The notes under the pieces are model-generated. The model was not told the origin of the DNA. It was given only the letters and a program-made list of their open reading frames with translations, and searched no databases. Positions 8,914-19,760 of a stretch of 64,000 bases of DNA are shown piece after piece. Both the position numbers and the translations under genes were made by a program. Within the stretch, counting starts at the first letter, position 1. Every line of letters starts with the position of its first letter. Origin of the DNA: Lantana camara (lineage: Eukaryota; Streptophyta; Magnoliopsida; Lamiales; Verbenaceae); the NCBI GenBank assembly GCA_037501455.1, contig CM074857.1, positions 33,004,001 to 33,068,000 of the forward strand. Reading direction: 5' to 3'.

Positions 8914-11900
8914 TTACACGTAGAACCTTCTAAGGTTACATGCATTCCATGGCCTAGGGAGACGCTCGCCTTGCAAAGTCTCTAACAAGTAGGTGTTATT
9001 TACTCGTACCTGAACGACTTTGAAGGGGCCTTCCCAATTGGGGTCCAACTTACCCACGTGTTTGGAGACTTCAACTTTTTTGAGGACCAAGTCCCCTAGC
9101 TGGAAAGTCCTTTCCTTAACACGTTTGTTGTATTGGCGAGCAACGGTTGCTTTGTATTTGTGAATATGTGCCCAAGCAGCATTCCTCTTCTCATCCAGCA
9201 AATCTAACTCGAGCGCCCGATTGGCCTCGTTGGCAGCAGGCTCGAAATAGGCAACGCGTGCGGATTCTTGAGCAATTTCCGCAGGTATCATGGCCTCGGA
9301 GCCATAAACGAGGGAGTAAGGGGTTTCCCCTGTTGCCGCTCGTGGAGTAGTACGGTAAGCCCACAGGGCCCCTTGGAGTTCTTCTGCCCATTCTCCTTTC
9401 TTACTCTCGAGCATCGTCTTCAGATGCTGGAGTATGGTTCGATTGGTCACTTCCGCTTGACCATTGGCTTGAGGGTGGCCCACGGAAGTGAATCGCTGTT
9501 CAATCCCTAGCTCATAGCACCAATCCCGCGTGTCGGCAGCGATAAACTGGGAGCCGTTGTCTGAGATGAGCACCCTTGGGACACCATATCTGCATATGAT
9601 GTTTTTCCAAATGAAATCTCTCACAACCTTGAAAGTTATCTTGGCGACCGCTTCGGCTTCAGTCCACTTAGTGAAATAATCCACGGCAAGTATTACAAAT
9701 TTCTTTTGCCCGACCGCCATTGGGAGGGGCCCCACAATATCGATGCCCCACTGATCAAAAGGCCATGAAACATCGATGGGAATCATTTGAGCCGCTGGCA
9801 ACTGGGGGGTGTTAGAATGAAACTGGCACTTAGGGCATTTCTTGGAGTAGCTAATGGCATCCTGTAGCACCGAGGGCCAGTAAAACCCACTCCTTAAGAC
9901 TTTCTTTGCCAAGATCCGACCGCCCGAGTGGTTCCCGCAACTTCCATTGTGCACGTGTTCTAGAACTTCCTTGGCCTGCGAGGGTCTCAAGCATCTCAGC
10001 GGTGGGCCTTGGAAGGATCGCTTGAATAGTCGACCCTCGGCATCCAATGAGAAGCGAGGGGCTTTACTTCTGATTTTTCGAGCCTCAACTTTGTCGCTTG
10101 GGCTGGTTCCATCCTGGAGAAATCTGATGATCTCATTGAGCCAACAAGGTTCGGAAGGATCAATCATATGCACCTGCTTCAAAGGTTCCCCTTTACTTAT
10201 CAACGGTTCCTCTGTCCTAAGAAATGTGATAGCACGCTCGCTAAAACCATCCAGGGCGGATGCGAACTTTGACAGAGCGTCGGCCCGTTCGTTTTCTGCC
10301 CTCGGGATTTGCAAAAGGTGGAATTCTTTGAACTTGGCTATTATCTCCCTAGCGCTCGCCAGATACTGCACCATGGTGGCTTCTCGGGCCTCATAGGAAC
10401 CATCAATTTGGCTCGCGATCAACTGCGAATCAACATACGCAGTGACCCGAGTGGCGCCATTTTGGAGTGCAATCCTGAGCCCCTGGATGAGGGCCTCATA
10501 CTCAGCTTCGTTGTTGGTGACTTGGAACGCCAGCTTAATGGCGTAGTCAACTTCAGCTCCGAGAGGGTCTCTGAGGGTCACCCCGGCTCCTCCCCCTTGT
10601 GAGGTCGAGGAGCCATCTGTGTGCAGAAGCCATAGGCCATCCTTTTCCGAGGGCCCTGTATCTAAGTTAAAACGCTCCACCAAAAGGTCGGCCACGGCCT
10701 GAGCTTGTATCGCTGTGCGAGGCTCAAAGGTGATGTCGAATTGACTAAGTTCAATTGACCATTTAATTAATCTCCCTGAGACGTCCGGCTTTGCAAGCAC
10801 TTGTCTGAGGGGCTGATCAGTGAGCACCACGATGGAATACGCTTGAAAATAGGGCCTTAACCTCCGAGAGGCATTCACGAGCGCAAAAGCAAATTTCTCT
10901 ATCTCCATGTATCTTTTCTCCGCTCCCTGTAGAGTCTTGCTCAAGTAATACACCGGCATATGTTTACGCTCGCGAACTGCCACGAGGACAGCGCTCGTGG
11001 CTTCCAAGGAAACTGATAGATAGACAAACAAGTTCTCCCCTGGGTTGGGTTTGGTCAGCAAAGGCGCGCTCGAAAGGTACCGTTTCATGTCCTGCAGAGC
11101 CTTTTCGCAGTCCTCACTCCAGGTAAAGTGGCGAGCGTTACACAGAATTTTAAAGAAGGGTAGGTTCCTATCCGCTGAGCGAGAGATGAACCGATTCAAT
11201 GAAATGATCTTACCCACAAGCACCTGGACCTCTCTCAGATTGCGAGGGGAGGGTATGTCCAGGATTGCTTTAATCTTCTCTGGGTTTGCCTCTATGCCCC
11301 GTTGGCTGACCATATATCCCAAAAATTTACCGCCCCGTACGCCAAATGTACATTTGGAAGGGTTCAGTTTCATACCATAACGCCGCAGGATATTGAACGC
11401 TCGTTTGAGGTCTCCTAGATGAGAAAACTGGCGTTCGCTTTTGACGATCATGTCATCCACATATACTTCCATGGACTTTCCGATCTCACACTCGAACATT
11501 CTGTTGACGAGGCGTTGATATGTCGCTCCTGCATTTTTGAGCCCAAAGGGCATGACCTTGAAGCAATAGACACCCATATGGACTACGAACGCAGTTTTGG
11601 GACGATCCTCAAGAGCCATAAATATCTGATAATATCCTTGGAAAGCATCCATCATGCTCATAAGTTCACACCCAGCGGTCGAATCTACCAACTGATCGAT
11701 TCTAGGCAGAGGGTACGGATCTTTGGGACATGCCTTGTTGAGGTCCGTGAAGTCATTGCACATACGCCACTTGTTGGCGCTCTTCGGAACGAGCACCACA
11801 TTGCAAAGCCACTCGGGATATAGAATTTCTTCTATGTACTGAGCGTCAAGCAGTTTATTGACTTCTTCTTCTATGACCTGCTTTCGAAATCCATGGACAT

Positions 11901-14900
11901 CTCTCTTTTTCTGCTTTATAGGTTTGAAGGTCGGATCCACGTTCAGCCGGTGGACAATAACGCTCGGATTTATGCCGGTGAGGTCGGAAGCCTTCCAAGC
12001 AAAGACATCAATATTTTCTCGCAAGAATTCGATCATCATAATCTGAGAGGGACCGTCGAGGCTGGAACCTATTTGCGTGGTCTTATCTGGATTCCCTGGC
12101 TCCAATTCGATGGTCAGGAAGCCCTCCGTAGGTTCCACTCGCACTTCAGGCCTCGGCTGCTCGAGAGCCCGTTTCTTACCTGTGACTCTTTCACTGGTAT
12201 CTCCCGAGGGTATATGACCCTCGTCTTCCGAGGAGGAAGCCCCAACCTCTCCGAGGGGCGAGTTCCCAGCATCTCCGGGTCTGTCCGTGGCCTTCTTCTT
12301 ATTCTTCTTTTTATAGAGCTTGGCCCTCTTGCGCTCGGGGCCATCCTCATCTAGTTTGGGGAAGTCAACTGATTTTTTGGTGGAGCCAACCTGGGTAGGT
12401 TGTTTGGGCTTGTGGCTTCGAAGGGAGAGTATGTAGCATTCCCATGCTTCCTTAACATTGCACAGTACCTCTCCGGTACCCTCGGGGGTGGGAAACTTGA
12501 CTTTCTGATGATAGGTGGATATGACTGCTTTGAAGTCAATGAGGGCGGGGCGCCCGATGATGATGTTGTAAGGTAGGTCCACTTCGACTACCACGTAGAG
12601 AACATTTAAAGTTTTTCGCTGTGGGGCGCGACCAAAGGAGGTGGCCAAGCGAATTTGTCCGCGAGGGACGATCTCGGAACCCCCAAAGCCGACGAGGGCT
12701 GTTCTGAGGGGTTCGAGCGGGATGTTTGTGATGTTCATTTTCTGGAACGTGGAGTAAGGCAAAACATTTACGGAGCTTCCACTATCAATCAAGACCCTCT
12801 TTACAACATGATTGTGAACGTCTAAGCTAACCACCATGGGGCAGTCAGAGGTTTCACCAACCCTATGGGGTGTTACAATGTGCTCTAAGTCTTTCTCTGT
12901 AAGACCTACGCTCTCATCCTTCTCCGAGCGTGACGACTTATCAATAGAGAGCACTGGGCGGGGCTGAGAAGATCTTTGGTCATAACTCCAAATGTAGCGG
13001 CGTCGGGAAGCGTTAGAGTCGCCCCCCGAGGGTCCGCCAGCAATCATGTGAATAACCGCGAAGGGCTGGTTTTCCACATCCGAGGCTTTCCCTTTTCCAC
13101 GGTCACTGGGCTCGGTGTGACGGTGACGCGGGCTCCGAGAGCACGAACGGCTTCTCCCTCCTGCGTGCGCTCGCTCCGCGCAGTGTTCGTCGTACCTCTC
13201 CAACACCTTCACGAACTCCTTGAGGTGGCCCCCAGTGATCAGCCTCTGAATCTCCCTTTCTAGTTGATGACATTCACTGGTGTCATGCCCTTTCTGCTTG
13301 TGGAAAGCGCAATACTTCCCCGAACGCTTCTGAGTCTCCGTCTCTCTCAACTTTGGCGGCCTCTTGAACAACTTCTTATCTGCCATGGCATATACTTCGG
13401 CTATAGGGCGGTTGAGAGGGATGCGCTCGAACTTTCGAGGGGGAGAGGCGTTCCTCCGAGCGGGAAGGGGGCTTCGACGGCGGCCCCTGGTTGAATCTCC
13501 TCTGTCCTCGGGGGCTTTGCTGGGGCGAGGGGCGTTCGCTACTTTCTGATCCCTCGCGAGATACATATCTTCGAAGGTGAAAAACGAGTCCGCGATGTCC
13601 CTTATCTCCATCAATGAGCGGGGCTTTTTCTTGGCCACTTCTTCTACAAATTCCTTGCTGACATAATGCTTCATGTTAATGGCTCCAAAGAGAACGTGCC
13701 TCAAGAAATCCATCGAGGGCTTTTCTACCAGCAGGATTTCTTTGTTGAACCTTCCCATGAATGACCTGAGGGTCTCGTTCGGCCCCTGGACCAAGCTGTA
13801 GAGAGCCGTCGCTGCGGGGGCTGGAGCCTTCAAAGAGTTGAAGTGACTGATGAATGCGTCAATTAGGTCATGGTATCCTCGGATTGAGCGCGGAGGAAGC
13901 TTTTTGTACCAATCCTGGGCCATTCCCACGAGGGAGGTTACAAACACCTTGGCCCAGTAGTTGAGGGGGTGATCATATAGATGCATCAAGTGCACAAAAT
14001 GATCCAGATGCTCGGCTGGATCTGTGGTTCCGTCGTACCTGATGACGGACGTGAGGATTTTGCCTTTTCCCGCACGAGTCATTAACACCTCCTCGATGAG
14101 GGGGGAATCGCCCGTCGCGATCCGGTAATCCCTGTCCTCTGGGTCTTCTGGGCTGGCTTCCCTTCGTCGGCGAGAGATGGGGCTACGTGGTCTACTAGCG
14201 TCTCTGGCCCTGGACCTCTCGCCCCCATCACGGGAGACGTGAGACCATGCTCGAGAGAGCTGCTCCACCACGTTCTGGAGCCCCCTAATCTGGTCCTGCA
14301 CTGCTGCAAGCTGAGGGTCACCGACATTTCTGCGGTTTGCCCTTTCCGTGGCCCTCGATTGGACCTCGTCGTTATCTCCGGCCCCCTCGTTCCGAGGAGC
14401 CCTTTCATCTCTTACTGGTGGTGGATCTTGCTGGACCCTCGGCGGGGCCTCATTTTCTTGATTCGGCGGTGGAGGAGGTTGCTGGGCCCTCAACGCGTTT
14501 TGGGCCATCGTCAAGGGGTGCACGGGGAGTCCTCCCAGAGGTGGGGCCATCCGAGCGCCAGCGTGCGATGGGAAATACGCCGCAGTGAAATGCTCCCAAG
14601 CATTCTGGACCGCCTGGCCCTCACACTGCGCATACAGCGCCTGAAGTTGTTGGGTGGTGATTTGGGGCATCTCCACCCCTTGTATCTCTCTTGGCAATGA
14701 CATGGGGAGATTTAGAGTCCCCACTTGATACGGTTGGATCATTGGCATCATCCCGGGCATCATTCCGGGTTTTACAAAAGGGTATCCCGGTGGAGGCATG
14801 GCCATGGGATACGTACCTGAGTAAGGGAAGGAAGCGTTGGCGGTGTGAGTTGTAGGCGGAACAGCGGAACTGGGTCCTCCCATGGCGTTCCCTCCTGGCG

Positions 14901-15057
14901 GGAGAGTTGCAGCCGCCGTAACTGGATTCTCGCCTCCATTCCCCGCAGCTGGTGGGTTCACGCCTCCGGCGGGAATATTGCTTTCCGCGTTCTCCTCATT
15001 GACTGGAGGAGGAGCGTTTTTGTTTCCCACGGCCCCTGATCTTGTTGCAGTTACCAT
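8914..15057 (-). CDS. Gag-pol polyprotein of element B (Tat-type Ty3/gypsy)
   Basis: A single open frame of 2047 codons starts at the ATG at 15057-15055, 94 bp after the LTR end. The order is: proline-rich N-terminus; retrotransposon gag core (~335-440, from RYDGTTDPAEHL); a Cys/His knuckle (~580-596, CAFHKQKGHDTSEC); aspartic protease (~700-830, LIDSGSSVNVL); reverse transcriptase (~1070-1260) with the YVDD catalytic motif near 1199; a Ty3-type RNase H (~1290-1400) that has lost the usual aspartates (LFVYLSVSLEATSAVL); a second archaeal-type RNase H (~1475-1600) starting LLHTDGSS with NNEAEYEAL; and integrase with an HHCC zinc domain (~1700-1742) and a D,D,E core (GIDIVGPLP, ISDNGSQF, NGQAEVTNRT). 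The second RNase H places it in the Tat lineage. No internal stop or frameshift is seen, so the protein could be functional. Protease processing would release the parts. Confidence 0.95.
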   Translation of the reverse strand: MVTATRSGAVGNKNAPPPVNEENAESNIPAGGVNPPAAGNGGENPVTAAATLPPGGNAMGGPSSAVPPTTHTANASFPYSGTYPMAMPPPGYPFVKPGMMPGMMPMIQPYQVGTLNLPMSLPREIQGVEMPQITTQQLQALYAQCEGQAVQNAWEHFTAAYFPSHAGARMAPPLGGLPVHPLTMAQNALRAQQPPPPPNQENEAPPRVQQDPPPVRDERAPRNEGAGDNDEVQSRATERANRRNVGDPQLAAVQDQIRGLQNVVEQLSRAWSHVSRDGGERSRARDASRPRSPISRRRREASPEDPEDRDYRIATGDSPLIEEVLMTRAGKGKILTSVIRYDGTTDPAEHLDHFVHLMHLYDHPLNYWAKVFVTSLVGMAQDWYKKLPPRSIRGYHDLIDAFISHFNSLKAPAPAATALYSLVQGPNETLRSFMGRFNKEILLVEKPSMDFLRHVLFGAINMKHYVSKEFVEEVAKKKPRSLMEIRDIADSFFTFEDMYLARDQKVANAPRPSKAPEDRGDSTRGRRRSPLPARRNASPPRKFERIPLNRPIAEVYAMADKKLFKRPPKLRETETQKRSGKYCAFHKQKGHDTSECHQLEREIQRLITGGHLKEFVKVLERYDEHCAERAHAGGRSRSCSRSPRHRHTEPSDRGKGKASDVENQPFAVIHMIAGGPSGGDSNASRRRYIWSYDQRSSQPRPVLSIDKSSRSEKDESVGLTEKDLEHIVTPHRVGETSDCPMVVSLDVHNHVVKRVLIDSGSSVNVLPYSTFQKMNITNIPLEPLRTALVGFGGSEIVPRGQIRLATSFGRAPQRKTLNVLYVVVEVDLPYNIIIGRPALIDFKAVISTYHQKVKFPTPEGTGEVLCNVKEAWECYILSLRSHKPKQPTQVGSTKKSVDFPKLDEDGPERKRAKLYKKKNKKKATDRPGDAGNSPLGEVGASSSEDEGHIPSGDTSERVTGKKRALEQPRPEVRVEPTEGFLTIELEPGNPDKTTQIGSSLDGPSQIMMIEFLRENIDVFAWKASDLTGINPSVIVHRLNVDPTFKPIKQKKRDVHGFRKQVIEEEVNKLLDAQYIEEILYPEWLCNVVLVPKSANKWRMCNDFTDLNKACPKDPYPLPRIDQLVDSTAGCELMSMMDAFQGYYQIFMALEDRPKTAFVVHMGVYCFKVMPFGLKNAGATYQRLVNRMFECEIGKSMEVYVDDMIVKSERQFSHLGDLKRAFNILRRYGMKLNPSKCTFGVRGGKFLGYMVSQRGIEANPEKIKAILDIPSPRNLREVQVLVGKIISLNRFISRSADRNLPFFKILCNARHFTWSEDCEKALQDMKRYLSSAPLLTKPNPGENLFVYLSVSLEATSAVLVAVRERKHMPVYYLSKTLQGAEKRYMEIEKFAFALVNASRRLRPYFQAYSIVVLTDQPLRQVLAKPDVSGRLIKWSIELSQFDITFEPRTAIQAQAVADLLVERFNLDTGPSEKDGLWLLHTDGSSTSQGGGAGVTLRDPLGAEVDYAIKLAFQVTNNEAEYEALIQGLRIALQNGATRVTAYVDSQLIASQIDGSYEAREATMVQYLASAREIIAKFKEFHLLQIPRAENERADALSKFASALDGFSERAITFLRTEEPLISKGEPLKQVHMIDPSEPCWLNEIIRFLQDGTSPSDKVEARKIRSKAPRFSLDAEGRLFKRSFQGPPLRCLRPSQAKEVLEHVHNGSCGNHSGGRILAKKVLRSGFYWPSVLQDAISYSKKCPKCQFHSNTPQLPAAQMIPIDVSWPFDQWGIDIVGPLPMAVGQKKFVILAVDYFTKWTEAEAVAKITFKVVRDFIWKNIICRYGVPRVLISDNGSQFIAADTRDWCYELGIEQRFTSVGHPQANGQAEVTNRTILQHLKTMLESKKGEWAEELQGALWAYRTTPRAATGETPYSLVYGSEAMIPAEIAQESARVAYFEPAANEANRALELDLLDEKRNAAWAHIHKYKATVARQYNKRVKERTFQLGDLVLKKVEVSKHVGKLDPNWEGPFKVVQVRVNNTYLLETLQGERLPRPWNACNLRRFYV

Positions 15058-15128
15058 TTTCAGAGTTTAAGAGGTGTTATATGTCGACTAGCCTTCAGAG
15101 GAAGAATCAGGTTGTGGTGGTGATGGAT

Positions 15129-15146
15129 TTCCCACAGACGGCGCCA
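15129..15146 (-). other. Primer binding site of element B
   Basis: On the minus strand TGGCGCCGTCTGTGGGAA begins 4 nt inside the 5' LTR edge (15151). It starts with TGG, complementary to the CCA end of a tRNA. The first ten bases (TGGCGCCGTC) resemble sites proposed for tRNA-Asp, but the rest does not fit well, so the tRNA identity is uncertain. Confidence 0.7.
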
Positions 15147-15150
15147 AAAA

Positions 15151-15997
15151 TGATGGTGCTGGAAATCAGATTTCCAAAAATGCAACAACACTTTAGTATT
15201 TGTATGGAAAGGGAAAGACCATCACAGGCGTGAGGGCCTCAGGATCTGGGTTTCCTCTTAAGCGTGGGTTCTTCCAGCTAGGATAACACCAAAGATGCAA
15301 GTTGCAGGGATGATGTTATTGTGGTGAGAATGGTGAGGAGCTTGAGAAGATCAGTGGAAATGCCCAGAATAATGTATGTAATTTGTATGCAGATAATGAC
15401 TTGGGGGAGAATGCATGGGTTCCCCCCTATTTATATGTTAGGGATGGGGGTAAATGGGTAAATTGACCATGTGGTCCCAAACCTGTGTTGCCCTAACACG
15501 TGGCAGCCTTTGAGGGTGTGAGAATGACATTTCTGAAAAGGAGACGGCGTGTCAGGTGCACGGTGCGCAGTACCTTTGTGTCAGAGGTTGTTGACGAGGG
15601 TCGCATGAGTGGAGGGTCCCGGATCCGTCTTATGAGGGTTCAGGTCCACCGCGGCTGTGGGGGGTGACCCGCGAGCGATTAGTGACGCTCGAAGAGTGCT
15701 CGGATGGGTTCCTCATGGTTTATGAGCTTTGAGCGCCAAAACCCGAGCGACAAGAATATGGCCCTCGTGTGGATGATTCCTTGAGAAAGGTAACCCCGAG
15801 GGCCGATACGGGAGAGCCGGGCCTGCTTGCTCGTCCTCGCCGTTTAACTGGTTGTCCGAGGCTCAGGGGCCCATATTAATTGGCAAGTGAGTGGGCTGGG
15901 TTGGTCCACGAGCCCGTCAATGCGATGGAGTAATCTCAGCGTTAGCAGATGGTGACAGGTGGACGGTCCTGATAAGAGCGCATTTTTGGCCCCATCA
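15151..15997 (-). repeat. 5' LTR of element B (promoter LTR)
   Basis: The 847-bp LTR supplies the promoter for gag-pol: TATAAATA at 15428-15435 on the minus strand, with a G-box (GCCACGTGTT on the minus strand, about 15496-15505) roughly 65 bp upstream. It ends GGCCCCATCA before the target duplication. Confidence 0.92.
15428..15435 (-). promoter_or_regulatory. TATA box of the gag-pol promoter, element B
   Basis: TATAAATA on the minus strand lies within the 5' LTR and is identical in the 3' LTR (3824-3831). A CACGTG core lies upstream in both. Confidence 0.65.
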
Positions 15998-16002
15998 ATG
16001 TG

Positions 16003-17149
16003 GTAAAGTCTATCTACCTAGTCATCTATTAATAATATTAGCTTTCTTATGGTTTTAGTAGCTTGTTTGGAAGCTTGCTATTTGCCTGTTGAATAACAAT
16101 TACCTTAATTTTGGCTTTTGTTTGGTTATGTTTTAGTGAATTGAGAGGAAGTATTATAGTGAATAAGTATACATTCTTGTATATTACTTTGGAGGTATGA
16201 TTGAGTTTGGTGGCGGATGGCTGTAGTGAATACATAGCTAAAAGAAAAAAAAAAAAAAAAAAGAAATTCAATTTAATAATTTAGTCAAATAAAAAAAATT
16301 TGACATTGAATAGAAAAATATGAAAAGTGTGGAGAAGCGGAGATGAGTTGAAACTTAAATACAATTAATTTTTATTAATAACAAATAATTTACTTACGTA
16401 AAAAAAAAGTAATGAATAATTTAAATTGAATGGGAATAAAAATTTAATGAATTAGAAATGTGAAAAGTTATTTTCTTGTTTTAGAGACCAAATTACAAAT
16501 TTTAATGCTCAAGATCAAGAGTTTTATGATATCTTGCTAAACTAACTATGATTTTTGTTTATCGCGAGGATGACTGAAATAAAATGTTGTTTCATTTGAG
16601 TGGTTTGTATCTGAGTATATCTTCATTAATAAAATTTTCTATTTAATTTAACAGAACCCAATTTTTAGATTTCTTGTATTATTTCTTCCAAAATTAAGGG
16701 GAAACCAATGATTAGTTCATGTACTATATTCACTAAAGAACATATGTTCCTTTTTTTTTTTTTTTTTTTTATGCGGTTAATTTCTCGAAGGAGAGAACCA
16801 AAGTTCTTATTGAAATTGAAACAAAATAAAATAAATTTACCATGGGAAGAAGTTTTAAATACGCTATGCCGTTAACACTCAATTATGAAAAAAAAGATGC
16901 TGGGCATTACAAACTTATAATTGTTTAAAAATATTTTATCGTTTCGCAGATACTCAAAATTTATTATTGGGAAGGAAGTCCACTAATATTGTAATTTCAA
17001 GCTTGATATACATGTTCACCACATATTATTGAAATAACCTTCAAGGGGATAAAAACATAGATTGATATACAATTTGCAACTTGTAGCAATAATATTCACA
17101 ACAACATACCATTTTATTTATTTTCTCTATTAACACCTGTATTACAGGT
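16003..17149. other. AT-rich DNA between element B and the LINE, no gene seen
   Basis: The sequence is strongly AT-rich with homopolymer runs (A-run at 16245-16262, T-run at 16751-16770). No recognisable coding segment or terminal repeat was found. Confidence 0.55.
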
Positions 17150-17161
17150 GACTTTAAGTTT

Positions 17162-18988
17162 GGGAATGTTATTCACTGTGTTCTTGATTTTTTGAACTCT
17201 GGGAAATTTGATAAAAAGTTGAATTACACTCATGTCGTCCTCATTCCCAAACGTAAATACCCAGAGCTTACGACACAATTTCGACCTATTAGCCTGTGTA
17301 ACGTGGTGTACAAGATTGCCTCTAAAACTTTAGCTAATCGCCTTAAACCCCACCTCAACTCCCTGATCTCTCCTAGCCAATCTGCTTTTATCACTAACCG
17401 TCTTATCAGTGATAATGTTCTTGTTGCTTTTGAGATTAACCACTTTTTAAAGCGCAAGAATAAAGGAAAGGAAGGTTATTTTAACCTTAAGCTCGATATG
17501 AGCAAGGCTTACGACAGAGTTGAATGGCGGTTCCTCGATCGGGTTATGATCAGGTTAGGTTTACCTTTACCTTTTCTTGAGCGTGTGATGCAATGTGTGT
17601 CTTCTGTTTCTTATTCTTTCTTACTTGATGGAGAAGAGTTTGGTTTTTTGGTCCCGGGGAGGGGTATTCGGCAAGGAGATCCCCTCTCCCCTTATCTTTT
17701 TCTCCTATGTGCAGAAATTCTTTCTTCCCTTCTTCAGGAGCAGGAGAGCTTGGGCAATTTACTGGGTATAGCTGTGAGCAAACAGGCTCCTCGAGTCTCA
17801 CATTTGTTGTTTGCCGATGACACTATGATCTGCGGAAGAGCTACTAAGGAGTCTTTGAGTTGTGTTAAGGGGGTCCTGGAGCTTTATGAACAGATTTCTG
17901 GTCAGACCATTAATTGTCAAAAATCTTCAATTGTTTTCAGTGGAAATGTGGTGCCGGAGTCGCAAGAGGAGTTGGCTAATGTTTTGGGGGTACGAAGGGT
18001 AGACAGTTTGGACCTCTACTTAGGTCTTCCTTCTGTTATTGGACGCTCTAAGAAGGCTGTCTTTACGCGTATCGTGGACAGAATCAGGAAGAAATGTCAA
18101 GGATTCTCCGAAAAGTTCTTATCGAAGGCAGGGAAAGAAGTCCTAATCAAAGCCGTACTCCAAGCAATTCCCTCCTACACCATGAATTGTTTTCTCCTGC
18201 CGGATAATCTTATTCACAAGATTGATTTGACTCTTTCCCGTTTCTGGTGGAATAATAGAGACAAGAATAAAATTCATTGGCTTGCTTGGAATAAGTTATG
18301 TGAGAGGAAAGATGGGGGTGGATTAGGCTTTCGAGAAATTAAATTATTCAACTTGGCGATGTTGGCTAAGCAATTATGGCGCATTACCAAGTCTCCGGAT
18401 AGCTTAATAAGCCGTATTCTTAAAGCTCGTTATTTCCCGAACACGGAGGTGTGGGAAGCTCCTCTTGGGAGGTCTCCGTCGTACTCTTGGCGAAGCCTTC
18501 ATGAAGCCCGGTATTTGCTTGAAGCAGGTTCGAGATGGAGAGTGGGTGATGGCTCCCGCATCCATGTTTGGCGTGATCGATGGGCTCCTTCACTTCCTAA
18601 CTTCAGAGCTTCGTTTAGGCAAGGGGCGAGTATTCATCCTGAATGGGTCTCAGATCTCTTTGTCCCTGGCGTTTGGAAATGGGACACTGAGCTAGTTGAA
18701 AACGTGTTCACTGAATCCGATGCGAGGGCCATTTGTAGTATCCCATTGGGGGAGTTTCGGAGGAATGATCAAGTAGTCTGGCACTATAACAAGAGTGGAA
18801 CATTTACTGTAAAGAGTGCGTACCATTTGGGGGTTGAGTTGGCCAAGAAGGAAGATGGATCTCTGGTGCAGAGTGAAGAACATAAGGTGTGGAAGAGAAT
18901 TTGGAGGTGCAATATACAACCTAAAATCCGAAACTTTCTGTGGAGATGTTGTCAGGACATCCTCCCTACTGCCTCAAATCTGATGTGA
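17162..18988 (+). pseudogene. LINE reverse transcriptase fragment
   Basis: The reading is open from about 17162 to the TGA at 18986-18988 (a likely CGA-to-TGA change). Motifs in order: LIPK and RPISLCNVVYK (RT motif 1 region), LKLDMSKAYDRVEW (catalytic Asp), GIRQGDPLSPYLF, and the FADD catalytic motif at 17810-17821. The thumb region (LGLPSVIGRSKK) follows, then the start of the zf-RVT domain (FTVKSAYHL, KIRNFLWR). The order is typical of plant L1 ORF2. Without its N-terminal endonuclease the piece cannot mobilise itself. Confidence 0.88.
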
Positions 18989-19760
18989 CGACATTGCATA
19001 ACTGACTCCATTTGTATCCACTGCGGAGAAGAGAATGAGAATTTGCTTCATGTGTTGGTAAACTGCGCCTTTGCTAGACAGGCCTGGGCGTTATCATCCG
19101 TTCCTTGGGTTGTTGTCTCTGGTCTGAATGATGGATTCATGGACGGGTTATTACATGGGCTCGATAATTTGAATATGGATTCGACGCTTATGTTTACAGC
19201 TGTGTTATGGTCCATCTGGACTGGCCGAAATAAAAAACGATCGGAAGACACATCGAGGCTTCCTCATGAGGTGATTGACACTGCTAAGGATTAATCCTTC
19301 CACCGGCGTCAATGGTCGATGAGCCATTCCAGACAATACCGTCCACTTCAGAGGTCAGATGGAGTAAGCCTGAAAATGGTTGGATTAAAATAAATTTCTA
19401 TGGGTCGGTTTTCCAGGAAGATAATTCTATTGGTAGTGGTGTGGTAGCCCGTAATTCTGAGGGTGAATGCGTTGGATGGGAAATGGACCCGAGAATACAT
19501 TATTCCGATCCTCTCATAGCGGAAGCATTGGCTGCTCTTTCGGCAATCAAGGTTGGCAGAGACTTTGGATGGCGTAAAATTGTGTTGGAAGGAGACAGCT
19601 TAATGGTGATAAACATGCTGCTAAAGCCTAAAAAACGAAGAAAATTTATCTGAGATAGGCAACATTATTGCTGACATCAAAGAGATTTGCGCGTCGATCG
19701 AAGATGTTCGGTTTTCTTTTGTTAAACGTGGTGCCAATTGTGTGGCCCACATCCGCGGCT
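18989..19760 (+). pseudogene. LINE ORF2 C-terminus: zinc-finger and RNase H remnants in three frames
   Basis: After the stop at 18986 the same frame continues with the cysteine pair C-I-H-C-G-E-E and LLHVLVNC (zf-RVT) up to a stop at 19292-19294. The RNase H part (ENGWIKINFYGS ... EGDSL) then lies in another frame from 19312 to the stop at 19651-19653. Its last piece (IKEICASIEDVRFSFV, NCVAHI) is shifted again. Two frameshifts and at least one stop mark an old pseudogene. The first catalytic aspartate of RNase H appears replaced (NFYGS). Confidence 0.8.

Larger units (their letters stand above)
3542..16002 (-). mobile_element. Element B: complete, young Tat-lineage Ty3/gypsy retrotransposon
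   Basis: The 12.45-kb element (3547-15997) is flanked by the perfect 5-bp duplication ATGTG (3542-3546 and 15998-16002). It is read on the minus strand: 5' LTR 15151-15997, primer site, gag-pol 15057-8914, a spacer, an antisense gene, a polypurine tract, and the 3' LTR 3547-4394. The long 3' region with an antisense gene and a second RNase H domain in pol are hallmarks of the Tat lineage (Grande/Retand/RIRE2-like). By eye the LTRs differ by 7 substitutions and one 1-bp indel, so the insertion is recent. Its base composition is much richer in G+C than the flanking DNA. Confidence 0.92.

Noticed and set aside
9147..14700. Many + strand open frames of 60-153 codons within 8914-15057
   Set aside because: They are shadows of the gag-pol frame, favoured by its GC-rich codon use.
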